The translations under genes and the position numbers were made by a program. The notes under the pieces are model-generated. The model made no database searches. It was not told the DNA's origin and worked only from the letters and a program-made list of their open reading frames with translations. DNA of 64,000 bases from Rhodobiaceae bacterium UBA7804 (GTDB taxonomy: Bacteria > Pseudomonadota > Alphaproteobacteria > Parvibaculales > Parvibaculaceae). Shown here piece after piece: positions 33,374 through 42,042 of the stretch (positions are counted from its first letter, which is position 1; every line of letters starts with the position of its first letter). The stretch is taken from assembly GCA_002480495.1 (NCBI GenBank), contig DLCG01000009.1, positions 412,566 through 476,565 on the forward strand. Direction: 5' to 3'.

Positions 33374-33402
33374 ATGTGGGGATCGCGCTGCCCCCTTGCA
33401 AG
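33374..33402 (-). promoter_or_regulatory. Sigma-32-type heat-shock promoter of hsp20
   Basis: On the minus strand CTTGCAA (33402-33396), a 14-nt spacer and CCCCACAT (33381-33374) closely match the heat-shock consensus CTTGAAA / CCCCATNT. The -10 is about 70 nt before the hsp20 start, which leaves room for the leader hairpin. Confidence 0.7.
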
Positions 33403-33550
33403 GCATTCGCAGGACCCGGGCTTTCCGCGCTTTTTTGCATATTTCTCCATGAGTTATCCCGGAAAAACCATGTCCTCAGCCTTGAAATGTGCGGCTTCCC
33501 GGTCAAATTGAACTGGGGGAGGCGGAACGCAAGAAAAGGAAGAGATTGTC

Positions 33551-34162
33551 ATGCTTGAACTCCCACCCCTTCCCTATGGGCAGGACGCCCTGGAGCCGCA
33601 TATCTCGGAGAAGACGCTGTCGTTCCACTACGGCAAGCATCACAAGGGTTATGTCGACAAGGCGAACTCGATGATCGAGGGGACGGAGCTCGACAAGCTC
33701 GGCCTCGTCGAGCTCATCCGCAAGGTCGCGGGCGACAGCTCGAAGAAGGGCCTCTTCAACAATGCCGCGCAGGTCTGGAACCACGACTTCTACTGGCATT
33801 CCATGAGCCCGAAGGGCGGCGGCGAGCCGAAGGGCGCGCTCGCGAAGAAGATCGCCGAGGATTTCGGCTCCTTCGACGAATTCAAGAAGACCTTCAAGGA
33901 AGCGGGCGCGGGCCAGTTCGGCTCGGGCTATTGCTGGCTCGTGCTTTCGGGCGGCAAGCTCAAGGTCTATGGCACGCCGAATGCCGAGACGCCCATCGCC
34001 GATACGAAGGACGTGCCGCTGCTCACCACCGATGTCTGGGAGCATACCTATTACCTCGACTACCAGAACCGGCGTCCGGACTATCTCGACGTCTTTCTCG
34101 ACAAGCTCGTGAACTGGGAATTCGCGGAAGCGAATTTCGAGAAGGCCCTCCAGGCGGCCTGA
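33551..34162 (+). CDS. sodB: Superoxide dismutase, Fe/Mn type
   Basis: 203 residues. Metal ligands are visible in order: His in TLSFHYGKHHKGYVDK, His in NHDFYWHSM, and Asp and His in the signature DVWEHTYYLDYQNRRPDYLD. It converts superoxide to oxygen and peroxide in the cytosol. The GAGQFGSGYCWLVL region is more typical of Fe-preferring enzymes, but metal choice cannot be settled by sequence. It lies beside the iron-uptake island. Confidence 0.96.
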   Translation: MLELPPLPYGQDALEPHISEKTLSFHYGKHHKGYVDKANSMIEGTELDKLGLVELIRKVAGDSSKKGLFNNAAQVWNHDFYWHSMSPKGGGEPKGALAKKIAEDFGSFDEFKKTFKEAGAGQFGSGYCWLVLSGGKLKVYGTPNAETPIADTKDVPLLTTDVWEHTYYLDYQNRRPDYLDVFLDKLVNWEFAEANFEKALQAA

Positions 34163-34336
34163 TCCCTCTCAAGCCGTGAGGCGCGGCGGCGCGGCAAAAT
34201 GCCCGCCGCCGCCCCGGCGCCCGCCCCCGAATCCAGCCCTTTCTCCGCCTCTTCCGCTGGCAAAAATGTCACGCGGAAATACCCCTACTTTTATTGCGGG
34301 AAAATAGGAGTTGCAGACGCTAGTTGCGCATGCTAC

Positions 34337-34351
34337 TGCGAGTCATTCTCA
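34337..34351. promoter_or_regulatory. Fur-like iron box before hemP
   Basis: TGCGAGTCATTCTCA has a 7-1-7 dyad form: the left heptamer and the reverse complement of the right agree at 5 of 7 positions. It lies 62 bp before hemP. The match to alphaproteobacterial Fur boxes is moderate; the heme-uptake context makes it credible. Confidence 0.5.
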
Positions 34352-34413
34352 TGACACTGGGGTCATGGTTTGGGGCTCATAGTTGGGTCACGGGGGCTGC
34401 AGACAGCATTCGC

Positions 34414-34584
34414 ATGGATATGACCGCCACAGACAGGACGATCCGCGTGACGAAGGAGGGCCCGACGCCCGCCATCGACAGCGCCGAACTCTTTGGCGGC
34501 ACCCGCGAAATCGTCATCCGCCACGGGGCGGAGCTCTACCGGCTCCGGCTCACCAACAGCAACAAGCTGATCCTGATCAAGTGA
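34414..34584 (+). CDS. hemP: Hemin uptake protein HemP
   Basis: 56 residues from ATG 34414. The small family is recognised by DSAELFGGTREIVIRHGAEL and YRLRLTNSNKLILIK at the C-terminus. HemP is a short regulator-like protein at the head of heme-uptake operons; in some alpha- and betaproteobacteria it activates the receptor gene. The frame is open upstream to 34324 (TTG), but those residues lie over the Fur-like site and lack family similarity, so the shorter form is preferred. Confidence 0.82.
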   Translation: MDMTATDRTIRVTKEGPTPAIDSAELFGGTREIVIRHGAELYRLRLTNSNKLILIK

Positions 34585-34704
34585 GGAGAGCCGGCCGCAA
34601 GCCGGAATGCACATAACCCGAAGGCAACCGAGCCAGCCAGACCCGCCCGCGCGCGGGGGCCAGCCAGCCAGGAATGCTTCATTCACGCATCACTGGGACT
34701 GGCA

Positions 34705-36963
34705 ATGACAAGACTTGCGGGACATCGATCCCTCCACACAATCCTCCTCGCGACGGCCTCCGCCTTCGCGCTTTCCACAGCGATCTCCTCCGCCTCCGCG
34801 CAGGAAGCCGCCACCACCGAAGAGCAGCCGGCGCAAGAACAGACCGCCGCTCCGAAGGCGACGCAGCTCGACGCCGTCACCTCCACCGCGACGCGCACGC
34901 CGACCGCGATCCGGGATGTCGCGGGCACCGTCTCCGTCATCACGGCGGAAGAACTCGAGCGCCGCAACGCGCATCGCATGCAGGACATCGTGCGGTACGA
35001 GCCCGGCGTGTCGGTCGGCGACAATTCGAGCCGCGCCGGATCGGGCAATTTCACCATTCGCGGCATCGGCGGCAACCGCGTGCTCGTTCTCGTGGATGGC
35101 CTGCCCACTCCCGACTTCCCCGTTACGTCGACCGCTTCGGGCAGCTACACGCGCGACTTCGTCGACCTCGAAAGCATGAAACGGGTCGAGATCATCCGCG
35201 GCCCCTCCTCCGCGCTTTACGGCTCGGACGGCCTCGGCGGCACGGTCGCCTATGTCACGAAGGACCCGGCCGACTATCTCGAAGGTCTCGACAAGGACTG
35301 GTATGCGAGCATCAAGGGCGCCTATGACAGCGCCGACGAGAGCTTTTCGGAAGCGCTCACCGGCGTGAAGCGCGCGGGCAATGTCGAAATGCTCGGCATC
35401 TACACGCGCCGCGACGGCCATGAAGTCGAGCCGAATTCGAGCGCGGTCTACAACACGCAGGACTACTCGTCGAACTCCTTCCTCGGAAAGCTCGTCTTCA
35501 ACGGGCTCTGGGGCAACTCGCTGAAGTTCACCGGCCAGTTCGACCAGGACGAAACGGATACCGACCTGCTCACCGATGTGGGCGGCGCGGTTCCCTCGAC
35601 CTCGCCCTTCTTCTTCTCGACCGTCACCGGTTCCTGGGGCACGGACGATACTCGGCGCACGCTTCTCAGCGCCGCCTATTCGCACAACACGCCCTTCCTC
35701 GTCGCGGACAATCTCGAAGCCAAGATCTTCTACACGCGGATCGACCGCACCGAGCATACGACACAGACGCTCACCGACGGTCTGACCAACTACTACCGCG
35801 TAACCGATCTCGAATTCGAGCAGGACATCCTCGGCGCGGACCTGCAGTTCGGCCTTTCCCGCGACTGGTCGGGCGTGGTTCACAACTTCACCTATGGCGG
35901 CACGGTCGACTACACGAAGACGACCCGTCCGCGCTTCCGCACGGAAACGAACCTCACGACGAATACGAGTTCGTCCTACTTCCCGTTCAACAACGAAACC
36001 TTCCCGAACAAGAACTTCCCGGACACGACCACGATCAAGGCCGGCATCTATGTTCAGGACAGCATCGAACTCGGACGTCTCGGCATCGTCCCTGCGCTGC
36101 GTTTCGACTATTTCAAGCTGCACCCGGAAGTGGACCAGCTCTTCCTGAACTCGACGGCGGGCGCGATCCCGGTTCACGACCAGGAAGAGACGGAAGTCTC
36201 GCCGAAGCTCGGCCTCACCTATGACGTGACGGACGAATACACGCTGTTCGGCCAGTATGCGCATGGCTTCCGCGCACCGCCCTACGACAATGCGAACTTC
36301 GCCTACTCCAATCCGGGCTATGGCTACGAAATCCTGCCGAACCCGGACCTCAAGCCCGAAACCTCGGACGGTTTCGAGGCGGGTCTGCGCGGCGGCTTCG
36401 CCGACGGATCGAGCTTCTCGCTGTCGGGCTTCTACAATCAGTATGAGGACTTCATCGACACCGTGCTCGTCGGCTTCGGCGGCGGCGGCATCATGCAGTT
36501 CCAGTACCAGAATCTGTCGGAAGTCACGATCTACGGCGCGGAAGCCAAGGGCGAGTACCGCTTCCTGCCGGATTGGGCACTGCGCGGCAGCTTCGCCTAT
36601 GCGCGTGGCGAGGATGACCAGACGGGCGCGCCGATCGACTCGGTCGATCCGATGAAGGGTGTTCTCGGCATTGCCTATGAAGGCGAAGTCTGGGGCTCGC
36701 AACTCGTCGCAACCCATGGCTGGCGTGACGACCGCAACTCGGCGCCCGGCAACTTCGAAGCGCCGTCCTACACACTGGTCGACTTCATGGCCTATTACGA
36801 AGTGTCGGACCGCTTCACGCTGAATGCCGGCATCTTCAACATCTTCGACGAGGAATATTACAACTCGCAGGATGTTGCCGGTCTCGCCGCGGCCAGCCCG
36901 ATCGTCGGCCGCTTCGCGCAGCCGGGCCGCAATTTCGGCGTCAATGCGACGCTGAAGTTCTGA
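34705..36963 (+). CDS. TonB-dependent heme/hemoglobin receptor
   Basis: 752 residues. A signal peptide (SLHTILLATASAFALSTAIS, then SASAQ) leads to a plug domain (about 50-165; TPTAIRDVAGTVSVITAEEL, RGIGGNRVLVLVDGLPTPDF, RGPSSALYGSDGLGGTVAYV) and a 22-strand beta-barrel. The FRAP box common in heme receptors is in YAHGFRAPPYDNANFAY. The C-terminus PGRNFGVNATLKF ends in Phe, as outer-membrane proteins do. It takes heme from outside into the periplasm, driven by TonB. It follows hemP by 120 bp and precedes tonB. Confidence 0.95.
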   Translation: MTRLAGHRSLHTILLATASAFALSTAISSASAQEAATTEEQPAQEQTAAPKATQLDAVTSTATRTPTAIRDVAGTVSVITAEELERRNAHRMQDIVRYEPGVSVGDNSSRAGSGNFTIRGIGGNRVLVLVDGLPTPDFPVTSTASGSYTRDFVDLESMKRVEIIRGPSSALYGSDGLGGTVAYVTKDPADYLEGLDKDWYASIKGAYDSADESFSEALTGVKRAGNVEMLGIYTRRDGHEVEPNSSAVYNTQDYSSNSFLGKLVFNGLWGNSLKFTGQFDQDETDTDLLTDVGGAVPSTSPFFFSTVTGSWGTDDTRRTLLSAAYSHNTPFLVADNLEAKIFYTRIDRTEHTTQTLTDGLTNYYRVTDLEFEQDILGADLQFGLSRDWSGVVHNFTYGGTVDYTKTTRPRFRTETNLTTNTSSSYFPFNNETFPNKNFPDTTTIKAGIYVQDSIELGRLGIVPALRFDYFKLHPEVDQLFLNSTAGAIPVHDQEETEVSPKLGLTYDVTDEYTLFGQYAHGFRAPPYDNANFAYSNPGYGYEILPNPDLKPETSDGFEAGLRGGFADGSSFSLSGFYNQYEDFIDTVLVGFGGGGIMQFQYQNLSEVTIYGAEAKGEYRFLPDWALRGSFAYARGEDDQTGAPIDSVDPMKGVLGIAYEGEVWGSQLVATHGWRDDRNSAPGNFEAPSYTLVDFMAYYEVSDRFTLNAGIFNIFDEEYYNSQDVAGLAAASPIVGRFAQPGRNFGVNATLKF

Positions 36964-36971
36964 GGCAGCAC

Positions 36972-37799
36972 ATGAGCATGACCGCCACCGCAACCGGACC
37001 GATGATGAAAGGCATGAGCGACCGTTCCTCCGCTCTCGCCTGGAACCATCGCGCGCTCGGCAAGCCGGTGGCGGTCTCGCTTCTTCTTCACGCCACTGTC
37101 TTCGCGAGTCTTTTCGCCTGGTGGCAGGCGCAAGGCGCTCCCGCGCCGCGCGGACTTCCCGACGGTCTTTCCGTCACTTTCATTGAGCTTTCCGAACCTT
37201 CGCCCGCTCCCGCAGCGCCCCAAATAGCCGCGCCGGTCGAGCCGAAGCCGCAAATCGAACCGAAACCCGAACCCGTCATCGAGCGCGTGCCCGAGCCCGC
37301 GCCCGTGAAGCCGGAAGCCGTTCTCGAAACGAAGCCGGAGCCCCGCCCCGAGGTGAAGCCGAAGCCCGTGGAAGCCGCGAAGCCCCAGCCCGCAGCCCCG
37401 CAGGAAACCGCGCTTCGCCAGACCGCCTCTCTCGCCCCCAGCACGCAGCATGGCACCGGCCAAGCTGCGCCAAAGGGCTTCGAGGAGACGAAGGGCCGGC
37501 ACACGGACGAGGTTCTCGTCCTCAATCCGCGCTACCGCGACCGGCCTCTTCCGCCGCGCTATCCCGATCGCGCCCGCTCCCTCAACCAGCAGGGCGTGGT
37601 GAAGATTCGCATCAAGCTCGATTACAGGGGCGATCCGATGGATGTCGCCGTGTTGTCGAGTTCCGGCTATGCGCTGCTCGATCACGCCGCCATTCGCGCC
37701 GCGCGCAAATGGCGTTTCGAGCCGGAAATCCGTAACGGAAGGCCGGTCATCGCCTTCGTTGAAATGCCTGTCGAGTTCGTTCTTACCGATGCCAGATAA
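36972..37799 (+). CDS. tonB: TonB energy transducer
   Basis: 275 residues. A membrane anchor is near residues 35-52 (VAVSLLLHATVFASLFAWW). A Pro/Lys/Glu-rich periplasm-spanning linker (about 75-145, with repeats such as EPKPEP) follows, then a TonB C-terminal domain (YPDRARSLNQQGVVKIRIKL, AIRAARKWRFEPEIRNGRPV). It links the proton-motive force from ExbB/ExbD to the receptor. ExbBD are not in the window. It begins 8 bp after the receptor stop, so it is probably dedicated to heme uptake. Confidence 0.93.
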   Translation: MSMTATATGPMMKGMSDRSSALAWNHRALGKPVAVSLLLHATVFASLFAWWQAQGAPAPRGLPDGLSVTFIELSEPSPAPAAPQIAAPVEPKPQIEPKPEPVIERVPEPAPVKPEAVLETKPEPRPEVKPKPVEAAKPQPAAPQETALRQTASLAPSTQHGTGQAAPKGFEETKGRHTDEVLVLNPRYRDRPLPPRYPDRARSLNQQGVVKIRIKLDYRGDPMDVAVLSSSGYALLDHAAIRAARKWRFEPEIRNGRPVIAFVEMPVEFVLTDAR

Positions 37800-37835
37800 A
37801 AGCCAGCTCTATCCGGGCAGATGAAAGGAAGCACC

Positions 37836-38891
37836 ATGTCTGTCGATTCAACCATCGCCTCCCTCGTGGAACGCCGCGCCGCCATTCTTGCCGCCGAGCC
37901 CAATCTGCGCGCGCGCAATCTCGCCGAAAAACTCGGCATCAGCGAAGCCGAGCTCGTCGCGCTCGGCAACGAGAAGTCGGAGGTCACGCGGCTCCGTCCG
38001 GAATGGAACGGCATCATCGGCTCGGTCGGCGCGCTCGGCCGCGTCATGGCGCTGACGCGCAACGAATCCGTGGTGCATGAGCGCAAGGGCGTCTATGGCG
38101 AGCTCGAAGGCGGCGCTCATGTCGGCCTCATCGTCGGCGACGACATCGACCTGCGCATTTTCTTCACCCACTGGAAGTTCGGCTTCGCTGTTGTGGAGAG
38201 GATGGAAGACGGGAGCCTGCGCCGCAGCCTGCAGTTCTTCGACGCGCATGGCACGGCGATCCACAAGATCTACCAGACGCCCGAAGCCGATGCCGACGCC
38301 TTCGATGCGCTGATCGAACGCTTCGCGACCGAGGCAAGCCCCGTCGAGGTCACCGCGCGGCCCGCGCCGAAGAGGGCGCTGCCCGACTCGGAGATCGACG
38401 TCGCGGGTTTCCGCGCCGCCTGGGATGCGCTCAAAGACACGCATGAGTTCCACGGCCTCATCAACAAGTTCAAGGTCGAGCGCCTGCAGGGCCTGCGCCT
38501 CGCGGGCGAAGGCCGCGCGGCCCGCGTTCCCGCTTCATCGCTCCGCGCGACGCTCGAGGCCGCGAAGTCGGGCGAGGTTCCGATCATGGTCTTTGTCGGC
38601 AATCCCGGCATGATCCAGATCCATACCGGCCCGGTCGACAATCTTCAGCCCATGGGCCCCTGGTTCAATGTGATGGACGAGAAGTTCAACCTGCATCTCA
38701 GGGAAGACCATATCGACAGCGCCTGGATCGTCTGGAAGCCGACCGAGGACGGCACCGTCACCTCGCTCGAACTCTTCGACAAGGAAGGCACGCTCATCGC
38801 AACGCTTTTCGGCAAGCGCAAGCCCGGCGTTCCGGAAGACGAAGCCTGGCGCGCCATCGTCAACGGCCTTCCGGAAAGGGAAGCGGCGTAA
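37836..38891 (+). CDS. hmuS: Hemin-degrading factor / heme-carrier HmuS (ChuX-HemS family)
   Basis: 351 residues from ATG 37836, with AAAGGAAG in front. The two structural repeats of HemS-like proteins can be traced, one ending near residue 170 (EGGAHVGLIVGDDIDLRIFF) and one later (MIQIHTGPVDNLQPMGPWFN, VMDEKFNLHLREDHIDSAW). These cytosolic proteins bind imported heme and pass it on or open its ring to release iron. It follows tonB by 36 bp and is separated from hmuTUV by a palindromic repeat. Confidence 0.94.
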   Translation: MSVDSTIASLVERRAAILAAEPNLRARNLAEKLGISEAELVALGNEKSEVTRLRPEWNGIIGSVGALGRVMALTRNESVVHERKGVYGELEGGAHVGLIVGDDIDLRIFFTHWKFGFAVVERMEDGSLRRSLQFFDAHGTAIHKIYQTPEADADAFDALIERFATEASPVEVTARPAPKRALPDSEIDVAGFRAAWDALKDTHEFHGLINKFKVERLQGLRLAGEGRAARVPASSLRATLEAAKSGEVPIMVFVGNPGMIQIHTGPVDNLQPMGPWFNVMDEKFNLHLREDHIDSAWIVWKPTEDGTVTSLELFDKEGTLIATLFGKRKPGVPEDEAWRAIVNGLPEREAA

Positions 38892-38927
38892 GGCGCCGCT
38901 GTCATTCACAGCCTCTCTTGTCTATCC

Positions 38928-39088
38928 CACCCTCCCCCTGTGGGAGGGTCGAAAAATTCAAACGCAGTGCGGAATTTTTCGGGGAGGGGTAGGCGAGGGA
39001 AACGGAGAGCGCATCACTGCCGATAGCGGAGTCCCCCCTCCCCTGAAAATTCTTCCGGATTTTCAGACCCTCCCACAGGGGGAGGGTG
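38928..39088. repeat. Intergenic inverted-repeat element between hmuS and hmuT
   Basis: Outer arms 38928-38950 and 39066-39088 are perfect 23-nt inverted copies, starting CACCCTCCCCCTG. Inside, two smaller hairpins occur (GAAAAATTC / GAATTTTTC near 38951-38979, and GAAAATTC / GGATTTTC near 39047-39062). The 161-bp unit looks like a palindromic or MITE-like repeat. It would fold in RNA and could reduce expression of hmuTUV relative to hmuS. Confidence 0.75.
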
Positions 39089-39149
39089 ATCCCGGCGGCA
39101 GATGCAGTAGCACCGCGCTCTTCTACATTCTTTCAAGGCAAGGAAACCA

Positions 39150-40052
39150 ATGAGCCTTCTCAACTTCCGCCACCACGTCTTCGCTGGCGCGCTTCTCGCA
39201 ACGGCGGCGCTCACCTCCCCCGCCCATGCGCAAGACAACCGCATCGTCAGCGTCGGCGGCTCGACCACCGAAATCGTCTATGCGCTCGGCGCGGAAGCGG
39301 AACTCGTCGGCGTCGATGCGACGAGCCTTTACCCCTCCGCCGCCGATGCGCTTCCCGATATCGGCTATGTCCGTCAGCTTTCGGCGGAAGGTCTCCTCTC
39401 GCTCAAGCCGACGCTCATTCTCGCGGGCGCGGAAGCCGGGCCCGAAGCCGCGCTCACGCAGACCGAATCCGCGGGCGTGAGGATCGTGAAGCTCGAGGAA
39501 GGTTACACGCCCGAAGAAGTCGCCGAACATATCGAAACCGTCGGCGCGGCGCTCGGCCGCGAGGAAAGGGCTGCCGAAATCGCGCAGACCTTTCGCGGCG
39601 ACATCGAAACCGTCCTCGCGGAAGTCGCGAAGGTAAAGAGCCGTCCCCGCGTCCTCTTCATGCTGCAGGCGGGCCGCGGGCCGATGCTCGTTTCCGGCAA
39701 GCACACGGCGGCCGATGCGATGATCGCGCTTGCGGGCGGCGTCAATGCCGTCAGCGAATTCAACGGCTACAAGCCCTTCTCGCCGGAAGCCGCGACGCTC
39801 GCCGCGCCCGACGTCATTCTCATGACCACGGATACGCTTGCCGCGCTTGGCGGCGCGGACAAGGTTCTCTCGCAGTCCGCCCTCGCGCCAACGCCTGCGG
39901 CGCAGAATGGCCGCCTCGTTTCGATGGACGCGCTCTATCTCGCGGGCTTCGGGCCGCGTCTTGCCCATGCGATCCACGATCTCGCGGCAAAGCTCCATCC
40001 CGAACATGAATTCGCGCCTCTCCCGCCGCGCTCCTGGACGGAAGCCGAATGA
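39150..40052 (+). CDS. hmuT: Heme ABC transporter periplasmic binding protein HmuT
   Basis: 300 residues. Signal peptide VFAGALLATAALTSPAHA, then the cluster A-2 binding-protein fold: NRIVSVGGSTTEIVYALGAE, LVGVDATSLYPSAADALPDI, and ALAPTPAAQNGRLVSMDALY. It takes heme from the receptor and delivers it to HmuUV. The stop overlaps the start of hmuU by 4 nt. Confidence 0.94.
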   Translation: MSLLNFRHHVFAGALLATAALTSPAHAQDNRIVSVGGSTTEIVYALGAEAELVGVDATSLYPSAADALPDIGYVRQLSAEGLLSLKPTLILAGAEAGPEAALTQTESAGVRIVKLEEGYTPEEVAEHIETVGAALGREERAAEIAQTFRGDIETVLAEVAKVKSRPRVLFMLQAGRGPMLVSGKHTAADAMIALAGGVNAVSEFNGYKPFSPEAATLAAPDVILMTTDTLAALGGADKVLSQSALAPTPAAQNGRLVSMDALYLAGFGPRLAHAIHDLAAKLHPEHEFAPLPPRSWTEAE

Positions 40053-41104
40053 CCGAGATCGCCGAAAGCGAGGTTCGCGTCTCCCGCGCGATGAAGCGTC
40101 CGGCGATCCTCGCCGGTCTTGGCGCGCTGCTAGCCGCGACCTTCATTCTCTCTCTCGTTACGGGCGCGGTGCCGGTGAGTGTCGGCGATGTGCTGCGCTC
40201 TCTTTTCGGCTTCGAGGTGGATGGGCAGACCGCCGCCGTCATCCAGATGATCCGGCTGCCGCGCGCGCTTCTCGCCGTTGTCGTTGGCGGCGCGCTGGCG
40301 GGCGCGGGTGCGGCCTTTCAGGGCCTCTTCCGCAATCCGCTCGCCGATCCGAGCCTCATCGGCGTTTCGAGCGGCGCAGCCTTCGGCGCGGTATTCGTCA
40401 TCGTTTTCGGCGGTCTCGTCGCCGCCGCCATTCCTGCCTTCGCCTCGCCCTTCCTCCTTCCCTTCTTCGCCTTCGCGGGCGGCATCGGCGCGACCTTCGC
40501 CATTCAGGGCCTTGCGCAATCGCGCGGCCAGGCGGCGACGGCGACGCTCCTCCTTGCGGGCATCGCCATCAACGCGCTGACCTGGGCGCTCACCGGCGTC
40601 ACGATCTATGTCGCGAATGACGCGCAGATCCGCGACTTCACCTTCTGGAGCATGGGAAGCCTCGCGTCGGGCGGCTGGCAGGCGCTCTGGCTCGCGACCG
40701 TTCCGATTGCGCTTGCGCTCGGCGTCATTCTCACCCGCGCCCGCGCGCTCGACGCCATGCTGCTCGGCGAGCGCGAGGCGCTGCATCTCGGCGTTCCCGT
40801 CCATCGTCTGAAACACATCATCATGATCGCCGCCGCGCTTGCGGTCAGTTCTGCCGTCGCGGTCAGCGGCGTCATCTCCTTTGTCGGCATCGTCGTGCCG
40901 CATGTCGTGCGCATGCTCGCCGGTCCCGATCACCGCATCGTGCTGCCGGGCTCGATCCTTGCCGGTGCGACGCTCCTTCTCGCCGCCGACAGTTTCGCAC
41001 GCATCGTCGTTGCGCCTGCAGAGCTTCCCATCGGTCTCGTCACCGCGGCCATCGGCAGCCCCTTCTTCCTCTGGCTTCTCATGAACAGGAAGAGGTCGCT
41101 GTGA
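40049..41104 (+). CDS. hmuU: Heme ABC transporter permease HmuU (FecCD family)
   Basis: 351 residues, strongly hydrophobic, with about ten transmembrane segments as in BtuC/HmuU. Family blocks are RLPRALLAVVVGGALAGAGA, FQGLFRNPLADPSLIGVSSG, TFWSMGSLASGGWQAL and ISFVGIVVPHVVRMLAGPDH. The last is the cytoplasmic coupling-helix area that touches HmuV. ATG overlaps the hmuT stop (ATGA), and the gene ends in a GTGA overlap with hmuV. Confidence 0.96.
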   Translation: MTEIAESEVRVSRAMKRPAILAGLGALLAATFILSLVTGAVPVSVGDVLRSLFGFEVDGQTAAVIQMIRLPRALLAVVVGGALAGAGAAFQGLFRNPLADPSLIGVSSGAAFGAVFVIVFGGLVAAAIPAFASPFLLPFFAFAGGIGATFAIQGLAQSRGQAATATLLLAGIAINALTWALTGVTIYVANDAQIRDFTFWSMGSLASGGWQALWLATVPIALALGVILTRARALDAMLLGEREALHLGVPVHRLKHIIMIAAALAVSSAVAVSGVISFVGIVVPHVVRMLAGPDHRIVLPGSILAGATLLLAADSFARIVVAPAELPIGLVTAAIGSPFFLWLLMNRKRSL

Positions 41105-41883
41105 TCGAGGCGCGCGACATCACGGTCCTTGCGGGCCGCAAGCATCTGCTCGACGGCGCGGGCGCCCGGGTCGTGCCGGGCCACGTCACCGCGCTCATCG
41201 GTCCCAACGGGGCAGGCAAGTCGACGCTCATCTCCGTCCTTGCGGGCGAGCGCCGTCCCGATGCCGGCACTCTCCTTCTCGAAGGCGCGCCCCTCGCCAC
41301 CTATCCCGGCCGCGCGCTGGCGCAGCGCCGCGCCGTGCTGCTGCAGGACTCCGCGCTCGATTTCGCCTTTACCGCCGAAGAGGTCGTGGAGCTCGGCCGT
41401 CTCCCCTTTTCCGGCACGCCCGAACAGATGGACGACGAAGCGGCCATTGCCGCCGCGTGCGGCCTTGCGGGCATCGGCGCCTTCCGTCACCGCTCCTACC
41501 AGACGCTTTCGGGCGGCGAGAAGCAGCGCGTCCAGTTCGCGCGCTCCATTGCGCAGATCTGGCGCCGTCCGGGCAAGTCCCAGTCCCTGCCGCGCTACCT
41601 GCTGCTCGACGAACCCACTTCCGCGCTCGACCTGCGCCATCAGCGCATGGTGCTCGACATCGCGCGCCGTCTCGCCGGTGACGGGGTCGGCGTTCTCGCC
41701 GCCATTCACGATCTCAATCTCGCCATCGCCTATGCGGATGACGTGATCCTGCTGCGCGAGGGCCGCGTGCTCGCCTCCGGGCCCGTCGACGAGGTGATGA
41801 CGAGTGCCGGTCTTGGCGCCTGTTTCGAGGTCGAGGTGGAAATCCTCACCCGCGAAAACGGCTCGCGCGCCGTTCTCGTCTAG
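41101..41883 (+). CDS. hmuV: Heme ABC transporter ATP-binding protein HmuV
   Basis: 260 residues from a GTG overlapping the hmuU stop. Walker A LIGPNGAGKSTLISVLAGER, signature LSGGEKQRVQFARSIAQI, Walker B YLLLDEPTSALDLRHQ and H-loop AIHDLNLAIAYADD are intact. It powers heme import through HmuU. It is the last gene of the heme operon and is followed by an intrinsic terminator. Confidence 0.96.
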   Translation: MIEARDITVLAGRKHLLDGAGARVVPGHVTALIGPNGAGKSTLISVLAGERRPDAGTLLLEGAPLATYPGRALAQRRAVLLQDSALDFAFTAEEVVELGRLPFSGTPEQMDDEAAIAAACGLAGIGAFRHRSYQTLSGGEKQRVQFARSIAQIWRRPGKSQSLPRYLLLDEPTSALDLRHQRMVLDIARRLAGDGVGVLAAIHDLNLAIAYADDVILLREGRVLASGPVDEVMTSAGLGACFEVEVEILTRENGSRAVLV

Positions 41884-41940
41884 TTATCCCCGTTTCGCAT
41901 CTCGTCCGGGGATAAGCAGGTCACCTTACGGGCATGAAAA

Positions 41941-41978
41941 AGCCGGGCGCGGATTGCTCCGTACCCGGCTCTTTTTTC
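41941..41978 (+). terminator. Intrinsic terminator after hmuV
   Basis: AGCCGGG (41941-41947) and CCCGGCT (41964-41970) form a 7-bp stem, preceded by AAAA and followed by CTTTTTTC. It lies between convergent hmuV and the Fe(3+)-binding-protein gene. Confidence 0.85.
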
Positions 41979-42042
41979 GTTTGTGACGGTTCGATGACGT
42001 TCGTGTGACAGTCGACCTCTTTCAAGGCCGGTTTATCCCCGC

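Noticed and set aside
34324..34413. A longer HemP with a hydrophobic N-terminus
   Set aside because: The extension starts at a TTG without ribosome site, overlaps the Fur-like dyad and has no family similarity.
34690..36993. A 767-residue open frame on the minus strand
   Set aside because: It is entirely opposite the TonB-dependent receptor, with low-complexity Arg/Glu/Val content typical of antisense shadows in GC-rich DNA.
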